DNA of 64,000 nucleotides from Rhynchopus sp. YZ270_cl-10. Taxonomy: Eukaryota > Euglenozoa > Diplonemea > Diplonemida > Diplonemidae. Below the pieces are notes generated by a model. That model saw nothing but the letters and a program-made list of their open reading frames with translations. It did no database searches and was not told the origin of the DNA. Shown piece by piece: positions 10,770-21,912 of this stretch. Position 1 is the stretch's first letter. Each line of letters starts with the position of its first letter. The stretch spans positions 124,001-188,000 of the forward strand of contig OZ037925.1 in NCBI GenBank assembly GCA_964035575.1. Direction: 5' to 3'. The translations under genes and the position numbers were made by a program.

Positions 10770-11411
10770 TTGTGTGGATGTGCTTTTGTCTGTGTGGTAT
10801 GTGGTATTGGGGTAGCGTTGCCAAGGAGAAAAAAGTGATGAAACTGTGGGATGGAAAAAAATGTGTTTGTGGGGTACACCCATTTGAGTACTTATAGATT
10901 TTTCAAAGAAATGTTACTATTTTGGACAAAAACGGGGTTATTAGTAGCCCTATTAATACTGAAAAAGACCGGCTTTGTGATCCAATTCCAACCCCACGCA
11001 CAGACCCCTGATTGTTCTCTCCCCTATTTACCTTGTTTATTGTAAAACACTGGCCATACGTCAAAGAAATGAAAAATGAAATCATGACAAACACAAGCCT
11101 CACCTCGTCGTCGAAAACTGCTCGAACTGCAGTCTGTCTATGTGCCATTTTCCAGAGCAGAGACATAGTGCACCGAGGGGATTGATACATTCCAGGTCAT
11201 CCTTTCGCATGATGTCTTGCCTGCACTAAACGGCATACAGCTCTAACGAGTGGTTTCATGATTTTTTTGGAGGAATAAACGAGGGGCTTCCAAATATGGA
11301 GAGCTCCGATCGGCTAGAGAGCGTGGTACTTGGAAATAGAAAGACCGTGCAGAAGGAGGGCTGGGAAAAATTCACTGCCAGGTCACAGAGTCCCAGCCTG
11401 TAAAGAGTGCG
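10770..11411. other. Intergenic spacer with a remnant of the LRR repeat unit
   Basis: 10955-11105 (from ATACTGAAAAAGACCGGCTT) matches, with differences, the segment 12105-12265 downstream of the first tandem LRR gene. It looks like the worn 3' flank of an older LRR unit and suggests the array once extended further left. Confidence 0.6.
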
Positions 11412-12327
11412 CTCTGCTCGTCCTACACGCTGCTGTGACGAGGTGGAATACTTTCGTTTCGGTCCCTCGAAGAAGACGCTGCTGATGTATGAGCTATGCT
11501 CACTACCCCATGCACGGTACCACAAATTTATTTTGAGGGGTCACGCGACGCAGCGTGTGTCCTGCTGGACCGTCTTGCAGGTGCACCTCTCCGTTCCTCT
11601 GCGTTGTGGGGCACATGGTACAATACAAACACAGCCAGGGATGGGGGAGATGCGGAATGCTTTAAAAACTGCCTCTCAGCAGTCAGAGGGGAAGAGGATA
11701 CTGTTTTGTACTTTGGTCACCACAGAACAATCCTAATTTTATTTTGGTAAAGGAAAGACAGCGAGTCGCGCTGTTACGTGTGTTCAATCAGGGGTGGACA
11801 ATGTCGACCCTTGTCACCCGTAAAAACGCACCCGTAATGGTAGGCTATTGATGAGAGAAAAAAACAAAAAAAAAAAAAAAAAAAAAAACAGTAGAAGGAA
11901 GAGTTGCAAGATGAATGCGTCTGAACCAGTGTCCGCGGTAAAAATGACCTATGTACGTATGTGAGGAAGAAGGCTGAGTGGACCGAAAACCATGTTGTCC
12001 CTCTCTCCATTTCGGGGTTAGTATTTGATTTTGCCCTGCCCGCTTCCTCTCATCGGACAGATGAACGGGGAGTCATGATCTAAGCTTTGCATCTCTTCAG
12101 GAATACTGAAAAGACCTGCTTTGTGATCCTACTCCAACGCACGCACAGACCCCTGATTGTCCTCTCTCCTATTTACCTTGTTTCTTGTAAAACAGTGGTC
12201 ACGTCAAAGAAATGAAAGATGCACATAAATGAAAAATGAAATCATGAGAAACACAAGCCTCACTGGGTAGGGGGGGGACCGATGAACAATAGGAATGTTA
12301 CAAAAGACTGATTTGACTACGTGTGCG

Positions 12328-13989
12328 TCACATGCATGTGCATTGGCAATTCCCCAAGGACCTCATGCAGGAATACCCCTTCACGCGCCAGAACACAACA
12401 TCGTTCGCGCCGGTGGCATTGATGCTGTTTTTGCGTAAGTTGCATTTTCCCAGGAAGTCCTCACCAATGTGTGAGACCCTCGCCCACCCAGACACATCAA
12501 GTGTTTGCAACGCGCTGCAGTTGAAGAGAAATCTCGACCCAACCACCAAGACGCTGCTCCACCCAGACAAGTCGAGTTGCGTCAAGGCGATGCAGTGTGA
12601 GAGGAATCCATTCCCAACCCTCGCGACCCTGCTCCACCCAGACAAGTCTAGTTGTGTTAATGCCCTGCAGTGTGAGAGGAAATCGCACTCAACCCAGTGC
12701 ACGTAGCTCCACCCAGACAAGTCTAGTTGCGTCAAGGCAATGCAGTTGGAGAGGAATTTCGACCCCACCCTCTCAACGCTGCTCCACCCAGATAAGTCCA
12801 CTTGCGTTAATGCGGTGCAGTTTACGAGGAAGCAGTTCTCGACCTTGGCGACGCTGCTCCACCCAGACAAGTCTAGTTGTGTTAATGCGCTGCAGCCATA
12901 CCCAACCCGCAGTAGAGTAGTTCGATGCGGGTACCCGCTCGCAGTGTGGTTGAAGAGCACCTCCTCGCCAAACTCTGTGACGCCGCTCCACCCAGACATG
13001 TTAAGGTTGCTCAATGCGACGCAGTTCCTGAGGGATTGTGCACGAATCTTGCCGACTCTGTTCCATGCAGGCAAGTCGAGCTTTCTCAACTGGTGGCAGT
13101 GGCAGATGAACTCCGTCCCAACGTGGCTCACATTGGTCATCCCAGACATGTCCACTCTTGTCAGCGAGACGCAACCCCAGAGGAAGTATGAGTGGATCTC
13201 CGTGACACTGGTCATCCCAGACAAATCAATTGTGGTAACTGCGCTGCAGCTGAGGAGGAAGTTACTGCCGATCACCGTGACGCTGCTCCATCCAGATAAG
13301 TCGAGTATTTTCAATGCGGTGCAGCCGGAGAGGAAGCCGTGGTTAATTCGCAAGACCCGGCACATCCCAGACAAGTCAAGTGTTCTCAATGAGTGGCAGT
13401 TGGCGAGAAAGTTGGTCCCGAAGGACTGAACACTGGTCCACCCAGAGAGATCAAGTGCTGTCAATGTGGTGCAGTTGGAGAGGAAATCGTACGAAACCAC
13501 CGTGACGCTGCTCCATCCAGATAAGTCAAGTGTTCTCAATGCGGTGCAGCCGGAGAGGAAGCTGTCGCTTATTCTCTCCACAGCCGACACAGCACTGAGA
13601 TCAAGTGCCTCAAAAAGCCTGCGTGCCAAGAATGCAAAGTCGATCGTAGTAGTGACTTCCGCCTGCAGAAACAAATGAATCAGCTTGGGATCTGTCAGAC
13701 GTTTGAACCTGTCCGTGGTCAGCCTTGTCTCCCCCAAGTCACGCAGAGCTGCAATGGCCAGGTCTTTTACAATTGCCTTCGTTTTCTCCAGCACAATTGT
13801 GTCCCCAGCACTCAGCTGCGTCACGTAGTCTCCTTCGGCCATCACCTCCCCGCCAAAGCGCATGCCAAAGCTGCCTTCGCTCAATGCTGCTGCAGTCGCC
13901 ACCTTCCGCCGTATGTCCGCAGTTGTATCGTCCACACCCACCTCGACCACATACTTCACCCCTGCGAAGCCCTTCACGCATATGTCCAT
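12328..13989 (-). CDS. Ubiquitin-like/leucine-rich-repeat protein, tandem copy 1
   Basis: 553 residues from an ATG in context AAACATGGAC. Residues 1-70 form a ubiquitin-like module (MDICVKGFAGVKYVVEV start, SAGDTIVLEKT end). Residues 75-118 are a helical linker. Residues 119-535 hold about 15 LRRs of 25 residues, consensus LTQLDLSGWSSV..VG..FLS.C.A; repeat 9 carries an 18-residue insertion containing SGYPHRTT. The tail is MRSLGNCQCTCM. No signal peptide or transmembrane segment, so probably intracellular. The repeat is of the BspA/TpLRR sort, common in protists, but the ubiquitin-like fusion is unusual. The 75-bp DNA period would allow repeats to be gained or lost by recombination. Function unknown; protein binding is the family expectation. 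Identical protein to the copies at 14964 and 17600. Confidence 0.88.
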   Translation of the reverse strand: MDICVKGFAGVKYVVEVGVDDTTADIRRKVATAAALSEGSFGMRFGGEVMAEGDYVTQLSAGDTIVLEKTKAIVKDLAIAALRDLGETRLTTDRFKRLTDPKLIHLFLQAEVTTTIDFAFLARRLFEALDLSAVSAVERISDSFLSGCTALRTLDLSGWSSVTVVSYDFLSNCTTLTALDLSGWTSVQSFGTNFLANCHSLRTLDLSGMCRVLRINHGFLSGCTALKILDLSGWSSVTVIGSNFLLSCSAVTTIDLSGMTSVTEIHSYFLWGCVSLTRVDMSGMTNVSHVGTEFICHCHQLRKLDLPAWNRVGKIRAQSLRNCVALSNLNMSGWSGVTEFGEEVLFNHTASGYPHRTTLLRVGYGCSALTQLDLSGWSSVAKVENCFLVNCTALTQVDLSGWSSVERVGSKFLSNCIALTQLDLSGWSYVHWVECDFLSHCRALTQLDLSGWSRVARVGNGFLSHCIALTQLDLSGWSSVLVVGSRFLFNCSALQTLDVSGWARVSHIGEDFLGKCNLRKNSINATGANDVVFWRVKGYSCMRSLGNCQCTCM

Positions 13990-14963
13990 GTTTCTTGGCT
14001 TTTTGTGTCACAATCTGTTTTGTGGGTGTTGAGTGGGGTAAAAAATCTCTGCTCGTCCTACACGCTGCTGTGACGAGGTGGAATACTTTCGTTTCGGTCC
14101 CTCGAAGAAGACGCTGCTGATGTATGAGCTATGCTCACTACCCCATGCACGGTACCACAATTTTCTTTTGAGGGGTCGCACCACAGGTGTGTCCTGATGG
14201 ACCGTCTTGCAGGTGCACCTCTCCGTTCCTCTGCGTTGTGGGGCACATGGTACAATACAAACACAGCCAGGGATGGGGGAGATGCGGAATGCTTTAAAAA
14301 CTGCCTCTCAGCAGTCAGGGCAGGGGGGAAGAGGATACTGTTTTGTACTTTGGTCACCACAGAACAATCCTAATTTTATTTTGGTAAAGGAAAGACAGCG
14401 AGTCGCGCTGTTACGTGTGTTCAATCAGGGGTGGACAATGTCGACCCTTGTCACCCGTAAAAACGCACCCGTAATGGTAGGCTATTGATGAGAGAAAAAA
14501 ACAAAAAAAAAAAAAAAAAAAAAACAGTAGAAGGAAGAGTTGCAAGATGAATGCGTCTGAACCAGTGTCCGCGGTAAAAATGACCTATGTACGTATGTGA
14601 GGAAGAAGGCTGAGTGGACCGAAAACCATGTTGTCCCTCTCTCCATTTCGGGGTTAGTATTTGATTTTGCCCTGCCCGCTTCCTCTCATCGGACAGATGA
14701 ACGGGGAGTCATGATCTAAGCTTTGCATCTCTTCAGGAATACTGAAAAGACCTGCTTTGTGATCCTACTCCAACGCACGCACAGACCCCTGATTGTCCTC
14801 TCTCCTATTTACCTTGTTTCTTGTAAAACAGTGGTCACGTCAAAGAAATGAAAGATGCACATAAATGAAAAATGAAATCATGAGAAACACAAGCCTCACT
14901 GGGTAGGGGGGGGACCGATGAACAATAGGAATGTTACAAAAGACTGATTTGACTACGTGTGCG
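13990..14963. other. Spacer between tandem LRR copies 1 and 2
   Basis: 974 bp made of the upstream region of copy 1 and the downstream region of copy 2, with a poly-A run near 14500-14524. The minus-strand sequence before the copy 1 ATG contains CCCACAAAACAG, a possible splice-acceptor-like site. No other gene seen. Confidence 0.6.
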
Positions 14964-16625
14964 TCACATGCATGTGCATTGGCAATTCCCCAAGGACCTC
15001 ATGCAGGAATACCCCTTCACGCGCCAGAACACAACATCGTTCGCGCCGGTGGCATTGATGCTGTTTTTGCGTAAGTTGCATTTTCCCAGGAAGTCCTCAC
15101 CAATGTGTGAGACCCTCGCCCACCCAGACACATCAAGTGTTTGCAACGCGCTGCAGTTGAAGAGAAATCTCGACCCAACCACCAAGACGCTGCTCCACCC
15201 AGACAAGTCGAGTTGCGTCAAGGCGATGCAGTGTGAGAGGAATCCATTCCCAACCCTCGCGACCCTGCTCCACCCAGACAAGTCTAGTTGTGTTAATGCC
15301 CTGCAGTGTGAGAGGAAATCGCACTCAACCCAGTGCACGTAGCTCCACCCAGACAAGTCTAGTTGCGTCAAGGCAATGCAGTTGGAGAGGAATTTCGACC
15401 CCACCCTCTCAACGCTGCTCCACCCAGATAAGTCCACTTGCGTTAATGCGGTGCAGTTTACGAGGAAGCAGTTCTCGACCTTGGCGACGCTGCTCCACCC
15501 AGACAAGTCTAGTTGTGTTAATGCGCTGCAGCCATACCCAACCCGCAGTAGAGTAGTTCGATGCGGGTACCCGCTCGCAGTGTGGTTGAAGAGCACCTCC
15601 TCGCCAAACTCTGTGACGCCGCTCCACCCAGACATGTTAAGGTTGCTCAATGCGACGCAGTTCCTGAGGGATTGTGCACGAATCTTGCCGACTCTGTTCC
15701 ATGCAGGCAAGTCGAGCTTTCTCAACTGGTGGCAGTGGCAGATGAACTCCGTCCCAACGTGGCTCACATTGGTCATCCCAGACATGTCCACTCTTGTCAG
15801 CGAGACGCAACCCCAGAGGAAGTATGAGTGGATCTCCGTGACACTGGTCATCCCAGACAAATCAATTGTGGTAACTGCGCTGCAGCTGAGGAGGAAGTTA
15901 CTGCCGATCACCGTGACGCTGCTCCATCCAGATAAGTCGAGTATTTTCAATGCGGTGCAGCCGGAGAGGAAGCCGTGGTTAATTCGCAAGACCCGGCACA
16001 TCCCAGACAAGTCAAGTGTTCTCAATGAGTGGCAGTTGGCGAGAAAGTTGGTCCCGAAGGACTGAACACTGGTCCACCCAGAGAGATCAAGTGCTGTCAA
16101 TGTGGTGCAGTTGGAGAGGAAATCGTACGAAACCACCGTGACGCTGCTCCATCCAGATAAGTCAAGTGTTCTCAATGCGGTGCAGCCGGAGAGGAAGCTG
16201 TCGCTTATTCTCTCCACAGCCGACACAGCACTGAGATCAAGTGCCTCAAAAAGCCTGCGTGCCAAGAATGCAAAGTCGATCGTAGTAGTGACTTCCGCCT
16301 GCAGAAACAAATGAATCAGCTTGGGATCTGTCAGACGTTTGAACCTGTCCGTGGTCAGCCTTGTCTCCCCCAAGTCACGCAGAGCTGCAATGGCCAGGTC
16401 TTTTACAATTGCCTTCGTTTTCTCCAGCACAATTGTGTCCCCAGCACTCAGCTGCGTCACGTAGTCTCCTTCGGCCATCACCTCCCCGCCAAAGCGCATG
16501 CCAAAGCTGCCTTCGCTCAATGCTGCTGCAGTCGCCACCTTCCGCCGTATGTCCGCAGTTGTATCGTCCACACCCACCTCGACCACATACTTCACCCCTG
16601 CGAAGCCCTTCACGCATATGTCCAT
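14964..16625 (-). CDS. Ubiquitin-like/leucine-rich-repeat protein, tandem copy 2
   Basis: 553 residues, identical in sequence to the copy at 12328-13989 (ubiquitin-like module, linker, about 15 LRRs of 25 residues). It sits exactly 2636 bp further on. Because even the spacers match, the three copies probably share the same regulation and raise gene dosage rather than add diversity. Alternatively they could be an assembly duplication; read depth across the unit would settle this. Confidence 0.87.
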   Translation of the reverse strand: MDICVKGFAGVKYVVEVGVDDTTADIRRKVATAAALSEGSFGMRFGGEVMAEGDYVTQLSAGDTIVLEKTKAIVKDLAIAALRDLGETRLTTDRFKRLTDPKLIHLFLQAEVTTTIDFAFLARRLFEALDLSAVSAVERISDSFLSGCTALRTLDLSGWSSVTVVSYDFLSNCTTLTALDLSGWTSVQSFGTNFLANCHSLRTLDLSGMCRVLRINHGFLSGCTALKILDLSGWSSVTVIGSNFLLSCSAVTTIDLSGMTSVTEIHSYFLWGCVSLTRVDMSGMTNVSHVGTEFICHCHQLRKLDLPAWNRVGKIRAQSLRNCVALSNLNMSGWSGVTEFGEEVLFNHTASGYPHRTTLLRVGYGCSALTQLDLSGWSSVAKVENCFLVNCTALTQVDLSGWSSVERVGSKFLSNCIALTQLDLSGWSYVHWVECDFLSHCRALTQLDLSGWSRVARVGNGFLSHCIALTQLDLSGWSSVLVVGSRFLFNCSALQTLDVSGWARVSHIGEDFLGKCNLRKNSINATGANDVVFWRVKGYSCMRSLGNCQCTCM

Positions 16626-17599
16626 GTTTCTTGGCTTTTTGTGTCACAATCTGTTTTGTGGGTGTTGAGTGGGGTAAAAAATCTCTGCTCGTCCTACACG
16701 CTGCTGTGACGAGGTGGAATACTTTCGTTTCGGTCCCTCGAAGAAGACGCTGCTGATGTATGAGCTATGCTCACTACCCCATGCACGGTACCACAATTTT
16801 CTTTTGAGGGGTCGCACCACAGGTGTGTCCTGATGGACCGTCTTGCAGGTGCACCTCTCCGTTCCTCTGCGTTGTGGGGCACATGGTACAATACAAACAC
16901 AGCCAGGGATGGGGGAGATGCGGAATGCTTTAAAAACTGCCTCTCAGCAGTCAGGGCAGGGGGGAAGAGGATACTGTTTTGTACTTTGGTCACCACAGAA
17001 CAATCCTAATTTTATTTTGGTAAAGGAAAGACAGCGAGTCGCGCTGTTACGTGTGTTCAATCAGGGGTGGACAATGTCGACCCTTGTCACCCGTAAAAAC
17101 GCACCCGTAATGGTAGGCTATTGATGAGAGAAAAAAACAAAAAAAAAAAAAAAAAAAAAACAGTAGAAGGAAGAGTTGCAAGATGAATGCGTCTGAACCA
17201 GTGTCCGCGGTAAAAATGACCTATGTACGTATGTGAGGAAGAAGGCTGAGTGGACCGAAAACCATGTTGTCCCTCTCTCCATTTCGGGGTTAGTATTTGA
17301 TTTTGCCCTGCCCGCTTCCTCTCATCGGACAGATGAACGGGGAGTCATGATCTAAGCTTTGCATCTCTTCAGGAATACTGAAAAGACCTGCTTTGTGATC
17401 CTACTCCAACGCACGCACAGACCCCTGATTGTCCTCTCTCCTATTTACCTTGTTTCTTGTAAAACAGTGGTCACGTCAAAGAAATGAAAGATGCACATAA
17501 ATGAAAAATGAAATCATGAGAAACACAAGCCTCACTGGGTAGGGGGGGGACCGATGAACAATAGGAATGTTACAAAAGACTGATTTGACTACGTGTGCG
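16626..17599. other. Spacer between tandem LRR copies 2 and 3
   Basis: Same content as 13990-14963, apparently identical. No other gene seen. Confidence 0.6.
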
Positions 17600-19261
17600 T
17601 CACATGCATGTGCATTGGCAATTCCCCAAGGACCTCATGCAGGAATACCCCTTCACGCGCCAGAACACAACATCGTTCGCGCCGGTGGCATTGATGCTGT
17701 TTTTGCGTAAGTTGCATTTTCCCAGGAAGTCCTCACCAATGTGTGAGACCCTCGCCCACCCAGACACATCAAGTGTTTGCAACGCGCTGCAGTTGAAGAG
17801 AAATCTCGACCCAACCACCAAGACGCTGCTCCACCCAGACAAGTCGAGTTGCGTCAAGGCGATGCAGTGTGAGAGGAATCCATTCCCAACCCTCGCGACC
17901 CTGCTCCACCCAGACAAGTCTAGTTGTGTTAATGCCCTGCAGTGTGAGAGGAAATCGCACTCAACCCAGTGCACGTAGCTCCACCCAGACAAGTCTAGTT
18001 GCGTCAAGGCAATGCAGTTGGAGAGGAATTTCGACCCCACCCTCTCAACGCTGCTCCACCCAGATAAGTCCACTTGCGTTAATGCGGTGCAGTTTACGAG
18101 GAAGCAGTTCTCGACCTTGGCGACGCTGCTCCACCCAGACAAGTCTAGTTGTGTTAATGCGCTGCAGCCATACCCAACCCGCAGTAGAGTAGTTCGATGC
18201 GGGTACCCGCTCGCAGTGTGGTTGAAGAGCACCTCCTCGCCAAACTCTGTGACGCCGCTCCACCCAGACATGTTAAGGTTGCTCAATGCGACGCAGTTCC
18301 TGAGGGATTGTGCACGAATCTTGCCGACTCTGTTCCATGCAGGCAAGTCGAGCTTTCTCAACTGGTGGCAGTGGCAGATGAACTCCGTCCCAACGTGGCT
18401 CACATTGGTCATCCCAGACATGTCCACTCTTGTCAGCGAGACGCAACCCCAGAGGAAGTATGAGTGGATCTCCGTGACACTGGTCATCCCAGACAAATCA
18501 ATTGTGGTAACTGCGCTGCAGCTGAGGAGGAAGTTACTGCCGATCACCGTGACGCTGCTCCATCCAGATAAGTCGAGTATTTTCAATGCGGTGCAGCCGG
18601 AGAGGAAGCCGTGGTTAATTCGCAAGACCCGGCACATCCCAGACAAGTCAAGTGTTCTCAATGAGTGGCAGTTGGCGAGAAAGTTGGTCCCGAAGGACTG
18701 AACACTGGTCCACCCAGAGAGATCAAGTGCTGTCAATGTGGTGCAGTTGGAGAGGAAATCGTACGAAACCACCGTGACGCTGCTCCATCCAGATAAGTCA
18801 AGTGTTCTCAATGCGGTGCAGCCGGAGAGGAAGCTGTCGCTTATTCTCTCCACAGCCGACACAGCACTGAGATCAAGTGCCTCAAAAAGCCTGCGTGCCA
18901 AGAATGCAAAGTCGATCGTAGTAGTGACTTCCGCCTGCAGAAACAAATGAATCAGCTTGGGATCTGTCAGACGTTTGAACCTGTCCGTGGTCAGCCTTGT
19001 CTCCCCCAAGTCACGCAGAGCTGCAATGGCCAGGTCTTTTACAATTGCCTTCGTTTTCTCCAGCACAATTGTGTCCCCAGCACTCAGCTGCGTCACGTAG
19101 TCTCCTTCGGCCATCACCTCCCCGCCAAAGCGCATGCCAAAGCTGCCTTCGCTCAATGCTGCTGCAGTCGCCACCTTCCGCCGTATGTCCGCAGTTGTAT
19201 CGTCCACACCCACCTCGACCACATACTTCACCCCTGCGAAGCCCTTCACGCATATGTCCAT
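17600..19261 (-). CDS. Ubiquitin-like/leucine-rich-repeat protein, tandem copy 3
   Basis: 553 residues, identical to the copies at 12328 and 14964. It is the first complete copy in the direction of transcription. Its upstream flank (19319 to about 19812) matches the other units and then diverges, so the array ends here. Confidence 0.87.
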   Translation of the reverse strand: MDICVKGFAGVKYVVEVGVDDTTADIRRKVATAAALSEGSFGMRFGGEVMAEGDYVTQLSAGDTIVLEKTKAIVKDLAIAALRDLGETRLTTDRFKRLTDPKLIHLFLQAEVTTTIDFAFLARRLFEALDLSAVSAVERISDSFLSGCTALRTLDLSGWSSVTVVSYDFLSNCTTLTALDLSGWTSVQSFGTNFLANCHSLRTLDLSGMCRVLRINHGFLSGCTALKILDLSGWSSVTVIGSNFLLSCSAVTTIDLSGMTSVTEIHSYFLWGCVSLTRVDMSGMTNVSHVGTEFICHCHQLRKLDLPAWNRVGKIRAQSLRNCVALSNLNMSGWSGVTEFGEEVLFNHTASGYPHRTTLLRVGYGCSALTQLDLSGWSSVAKVENCFLVNCTALTQVDLSGWSSVERVGSKFLSNCIALTQLDLSGWSYVHWVECDFLSHCRALTQLDLSGWSRVARVGNGFLSHCIALTQLDLSGWSSVLVVGSRFLFNCSALQTLDVSGWARVSHIGEDFLGKCNLRKNSINATGANDVVFWRVKGYSCMRSLGNCQCTCM

Positions 19262-19851
19262 GTTTCTTGGCTTTTTGTGTCACAATCTGTTTTGTGGGTG
19301 TTGAGTGGGGTAAAAAATCTCTGCTCGTCCTACACGCTGCTGTGACGAGGTGGAATACTTTCGTTTCGGTCCCTCGAAGAAGACGCTGCTGATGTATGAG
19401 CTATGCTCACTACCCCATGCACGGTACCACAATTTTCTTTTGAGGGGTCGCACCACAGGTGTGTCCTGATGGACCGTCTTGCAGGTGCACCTCTCCGTTC
19501 CTCTGCGTTGTGGGGCACATGGTACAATACAAACACAGCCAGGGATGGGGGAGATGCGGAATGCTTTAAAAACTGCCTCTCAGCAGTCAGGGCAGGGGGG
19601 AAGAGGATACTGTTTTGTACTTTGGTCACCACAGAACAATCCTAATTTTATTTTGGTAAAGGAAAGACAGCGAGTCGCGCTGTTACGTGTGTTCAATCAG
19701 GGGTGGACAATGTCGACCCTTGTCACCCGTAAAACGCACCCGTAATGGTAGGCTATTGATGAGAGAAAAAAACAAAGAAGAATAGAAGGAAACGTTGCAA
19801 GATGAATGCGTCTGCACACTCTTAAAAACAATAAAAACCGCAGTTGTTGGT

Positions 19852-19884
19852 GCAGACACCTCCGACTGACCCACATGCGATGCC
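19852..19884 (+). repeat. R4 dispersed repeat
   Basis: GCAGACACCTCCGACTGACC then CACATGCGATGCCA, a near-consensus copy. Confidence 0.75.
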
Positions 19885-19956
19885 ACTCCCACATGTACTG
19901 CGGTCCATTGCGAGGCAACTACACTACTCAACAATTTATCAAAAAAACAAAGTTAA

Positions 19957-19991
19957 AAAGATAGACTAGGCCTCTTGTGCTTTAGTCACTT
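19957..19991 (+). repeat. R2 hairpin repeat, degenerate
   Basis: GACTAGGCCTCTTGTGCTTT then AGTCACTT. Confidence 0.5.
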
Positions 19992-20128
19992 TACGTCGAA
20001 AAAGTAAGCAAAGAAAAAAAAAAACCTATCGCGAGATGATTTTGGTGAGGATAATGAAGCATTCTGTGTTGTGTCGTGTGCATGCTGCACTCTCAAATGG
20101 GAGAAGAAAAAACAGAACAGTTTCTAAG

Positions 20129-20175
20129 TTTATAAGATGGCCCTCAGAGACTAGCCTCGCGTGCTTAGTCACCTC
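20129..20175 (+). repeat. R2 hairpin repeat with internal insertion
   Basis: TTTATAAGATGGCCCTCAGA at the 5' side and GCCTCGCGTGCTTAGTCACC at the 3' side, with about 6 extra bases between. Confidence 0.6.
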
Positions 20176-20553
20176 GGGGAAAACAAAGCAAAAACGCCTA
20201 CCTCGGTAGGTTACAGTGAAGGAAAACAAAGCAAAAGACATAGAAACCGTTAACAGAACAAATGTGGGTCGTGCTTCATTGGGATACTGCTCACGTGAGC
20301 GACATTTATGCGTAGTCACTTTGTGCATCACCGTGAGTCAGGGGCACCTTCGACACCTACCTCTATGAGTTGTATTGTTACACTCCGCACCGCCACATGC
20401 ATGATGGTTTCTCGAACATTCGCACCGTCTGTGAACGAAAGAGTGTATAATAATATTATGTCCACCAGCATAAGGCTGTGCCCACCAGGTTGTGTAGAGG
20501 GCGACCAACGAACAATAGGAATGTGACAAAAGACTGTTTTGACTACGTGTGCG

Positions 20554-21912
20554 TCACATGCATGTGCATTGGCCATTATTCTCGGACCCGCAACACCTCG
20601 GGGAATACCTCTTCACGCGCGACAACACAACATCGTTCGCTCCGGTGGCATTGATGCTGCCTCTGCGTAAGTTGCATTTTCCAAGGAATTCATTTTCAAT
20701 GCATGAGACCCTCGCCCACCCAGACAAATCAAGTGTTTGCAACGCGCTGCAGTTGAAGAGGAATCTCAATCCAACGCTCTCGACCCTGACCCACCCGGAC
20801 AAGTCCAGCTGCTTCAAGGCGTGGCAGTTGAAGAGAAATTTCGACCCAACCCTGACCACGCTGCTCCACCCAGACACGTCTAGTTGTGTTAATGCGGTGC
20901 AGTTTGAGAGGAATCCATTCTCAACCCTCTCAACGCTGCTCCACCCAGATAAGTCCACTTGCGTTAATGCGCTGCAGTTTGAGAGGAAGCCGTACCCAAC
21001 GCTGGTGAAGCCGCTCCACCCAGACAAGTCCAGTTGTGTTAATGCGGTGCAGCCATGCCCAACCTGCAGCAGCTGAGTCCCGTTCCTGGTGATGTGGCTG
21101 GTGAGAAACTCCTGACGAATCTCTGTGACGCCGCTCCACCCAGACATGTTAAGGTTGCTCAATGCGACGCAGTTCATGAGGGATTGTGCAGGAATCTGGA
21201 GGACTCCGTTCCATGCAGGCAAGTCGAGTGTTTTCAACTGGTGGCAGTTGCAGATGAACTGCTCCCCAAGGCGTCTCACATTTGTCATCCCAGACATGTC
21301 CACTCTTGTCAGCGAGACGCACTCCCACAGGAAGCATGAGAGGATCTCCGTGACACTGGTCATCCCAGACAAATCAATTGTGGTAACGGCGGTGCAGTTG
21401 AGGAGGAAGTTACTGCCGATCACCGTGACGCTGCTCCATCCAGATAAGTCGAGTGTTTTCAATGCGGTGCAGCCGGAGAGGAAGTTGTTGCTTATTCTCT
21501 CCACAGCCGACACAGCACTGAGATCAAGTGCCTCAAAACGCCTGTGTGCCAAGAATGCAGCGTCGATCTCAGTAACAACTTCCGCCTGCAGAAACAAACG
21601 AATCAGCTTGGGATCTGCCAGACGTTTGAACCTGTCTGCAGTCAGCCTTGTCTCCCCCAAGTCACGCAGAGCTGCAATGGCCAGGTATTGTACAGTTTTA
21701 TTCGTTTTCTCCAGCACAATTGTGTCCCCAGCACTCAGCTGCGTCACGTAGTCTCCTTCGGCCATCACCTCCCCGCCAAAGCGCATGCCAAAGCTGCCTT
21801 CGCTCAATGCTGCTGCAGTCGCCACCTTCCGCCGTATGTCCGCAGTTGTATCGTCCACACCCACCTCGACCACATACTTCACCCCTGCGAAGCCCTTCAC
21901 GCATATGTCCAT
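20554..21912 (-). CDS. Ubiquitin-like/leucine-rich-repeat protein, shorter paralogue
   Basis: 452 residues. The first 70 residues equal those of the tandem copies, so the ubiquitin-like module is conserved more than the LRR part. About 11 repeats of 25 residues follow; the 101-residue difference from the 553-residue copies is close to four repeats. The repeat with an insertion is kept (RNGTQLLQVGHG in place of SGYPHRTTLLRVGYG). The tail, RCCGSENNGQCTCM, shares CQCTCM-like cysteines with the copies. Single exon, no signal peptide. It is probably the template or an older sister of the tandem array, and shows that repeat number varies between paralogues. Confidence 0.87.
   Translation of the reverse strand: MDICVKGFAGVKYVVEVGVDDTTADIRRKVATAAALSEGSFGMRFGGEVMAEGDYVTQLSAGDTIVLEKTNKTVQYLAIAALRDLGETRLTADRFKRLADPKLIRLFLQAEVVTEIDAAFLAHRRFEALDLSAVSAVERISNNFLSGCTALKTLDLSGWSSVTVIGSNFLLNCTAVTTIDLSGMTSVTEILSCFLWECVSLTRVDMSGMTNVRRLGEQFICNCHQLKTLDLPAWNGVLQIPAQSLMNCVALSNLNMSGWSGVTEIRQEFLTSHITRNGTQLLQVGHGCTALTQLDLSGWSGFTSVGYGFLSNCSALTQVDLSGWSSVERVENGFLSNCTALTQLDVSGWSSVVRVGSKFLFNCHALKQLDLSGWVRVESVGLRFLFNCSALQTLDLSGWARVSCIENEFLGKCNLRRGSINATGANDVVLSRVKRYSPRCCGSENNGQCTCM

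Larger units (their letters stand above)
11412..19812. repeat. Tandem array of 2636-bp LRR gene units (three full plus one partial)
   Basis: Units start at the same word (CTCTGCTCGTCCTACACGCT) at 11412, 14047, 16683 and 19319. Units 2 and 3 are 2636 bp and look identical; unit 1 differs in its first about 170 bp and in the A-run length (23 against 22). The fourth, partial unit diverges after about 19800. Each unit carries one whole LRR gene, its 3' flank, a poly-A tract and the promoter side of the next gene. Such identity means a very recent unequal-crossover expansion, ongoing homogenisation, or an assembly repeat. Confidence 0.93.
19262..20553. other. Intergenic spacer between LRR copy 3 and the 452-residue paralogue
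   Basis: Contains the partial fourth array unit (to about 19812), then R4 and R2 copies. From about 20500 the sequence again matches the 3' flank of the tandem LRR genes (word ACGTGTGCGTCACATGCATG), so the homology between paralogues extends past the stop codon. Confidence 0.6.

Noticed and set aside
12740-13429. 229-codon plus-strand frame over the LRR genes, repeated three times
   Set aside because: It is the complement of the regular LDLSGW repeats; periodicity comes from the 75-bp LRR unit on the minus strand.
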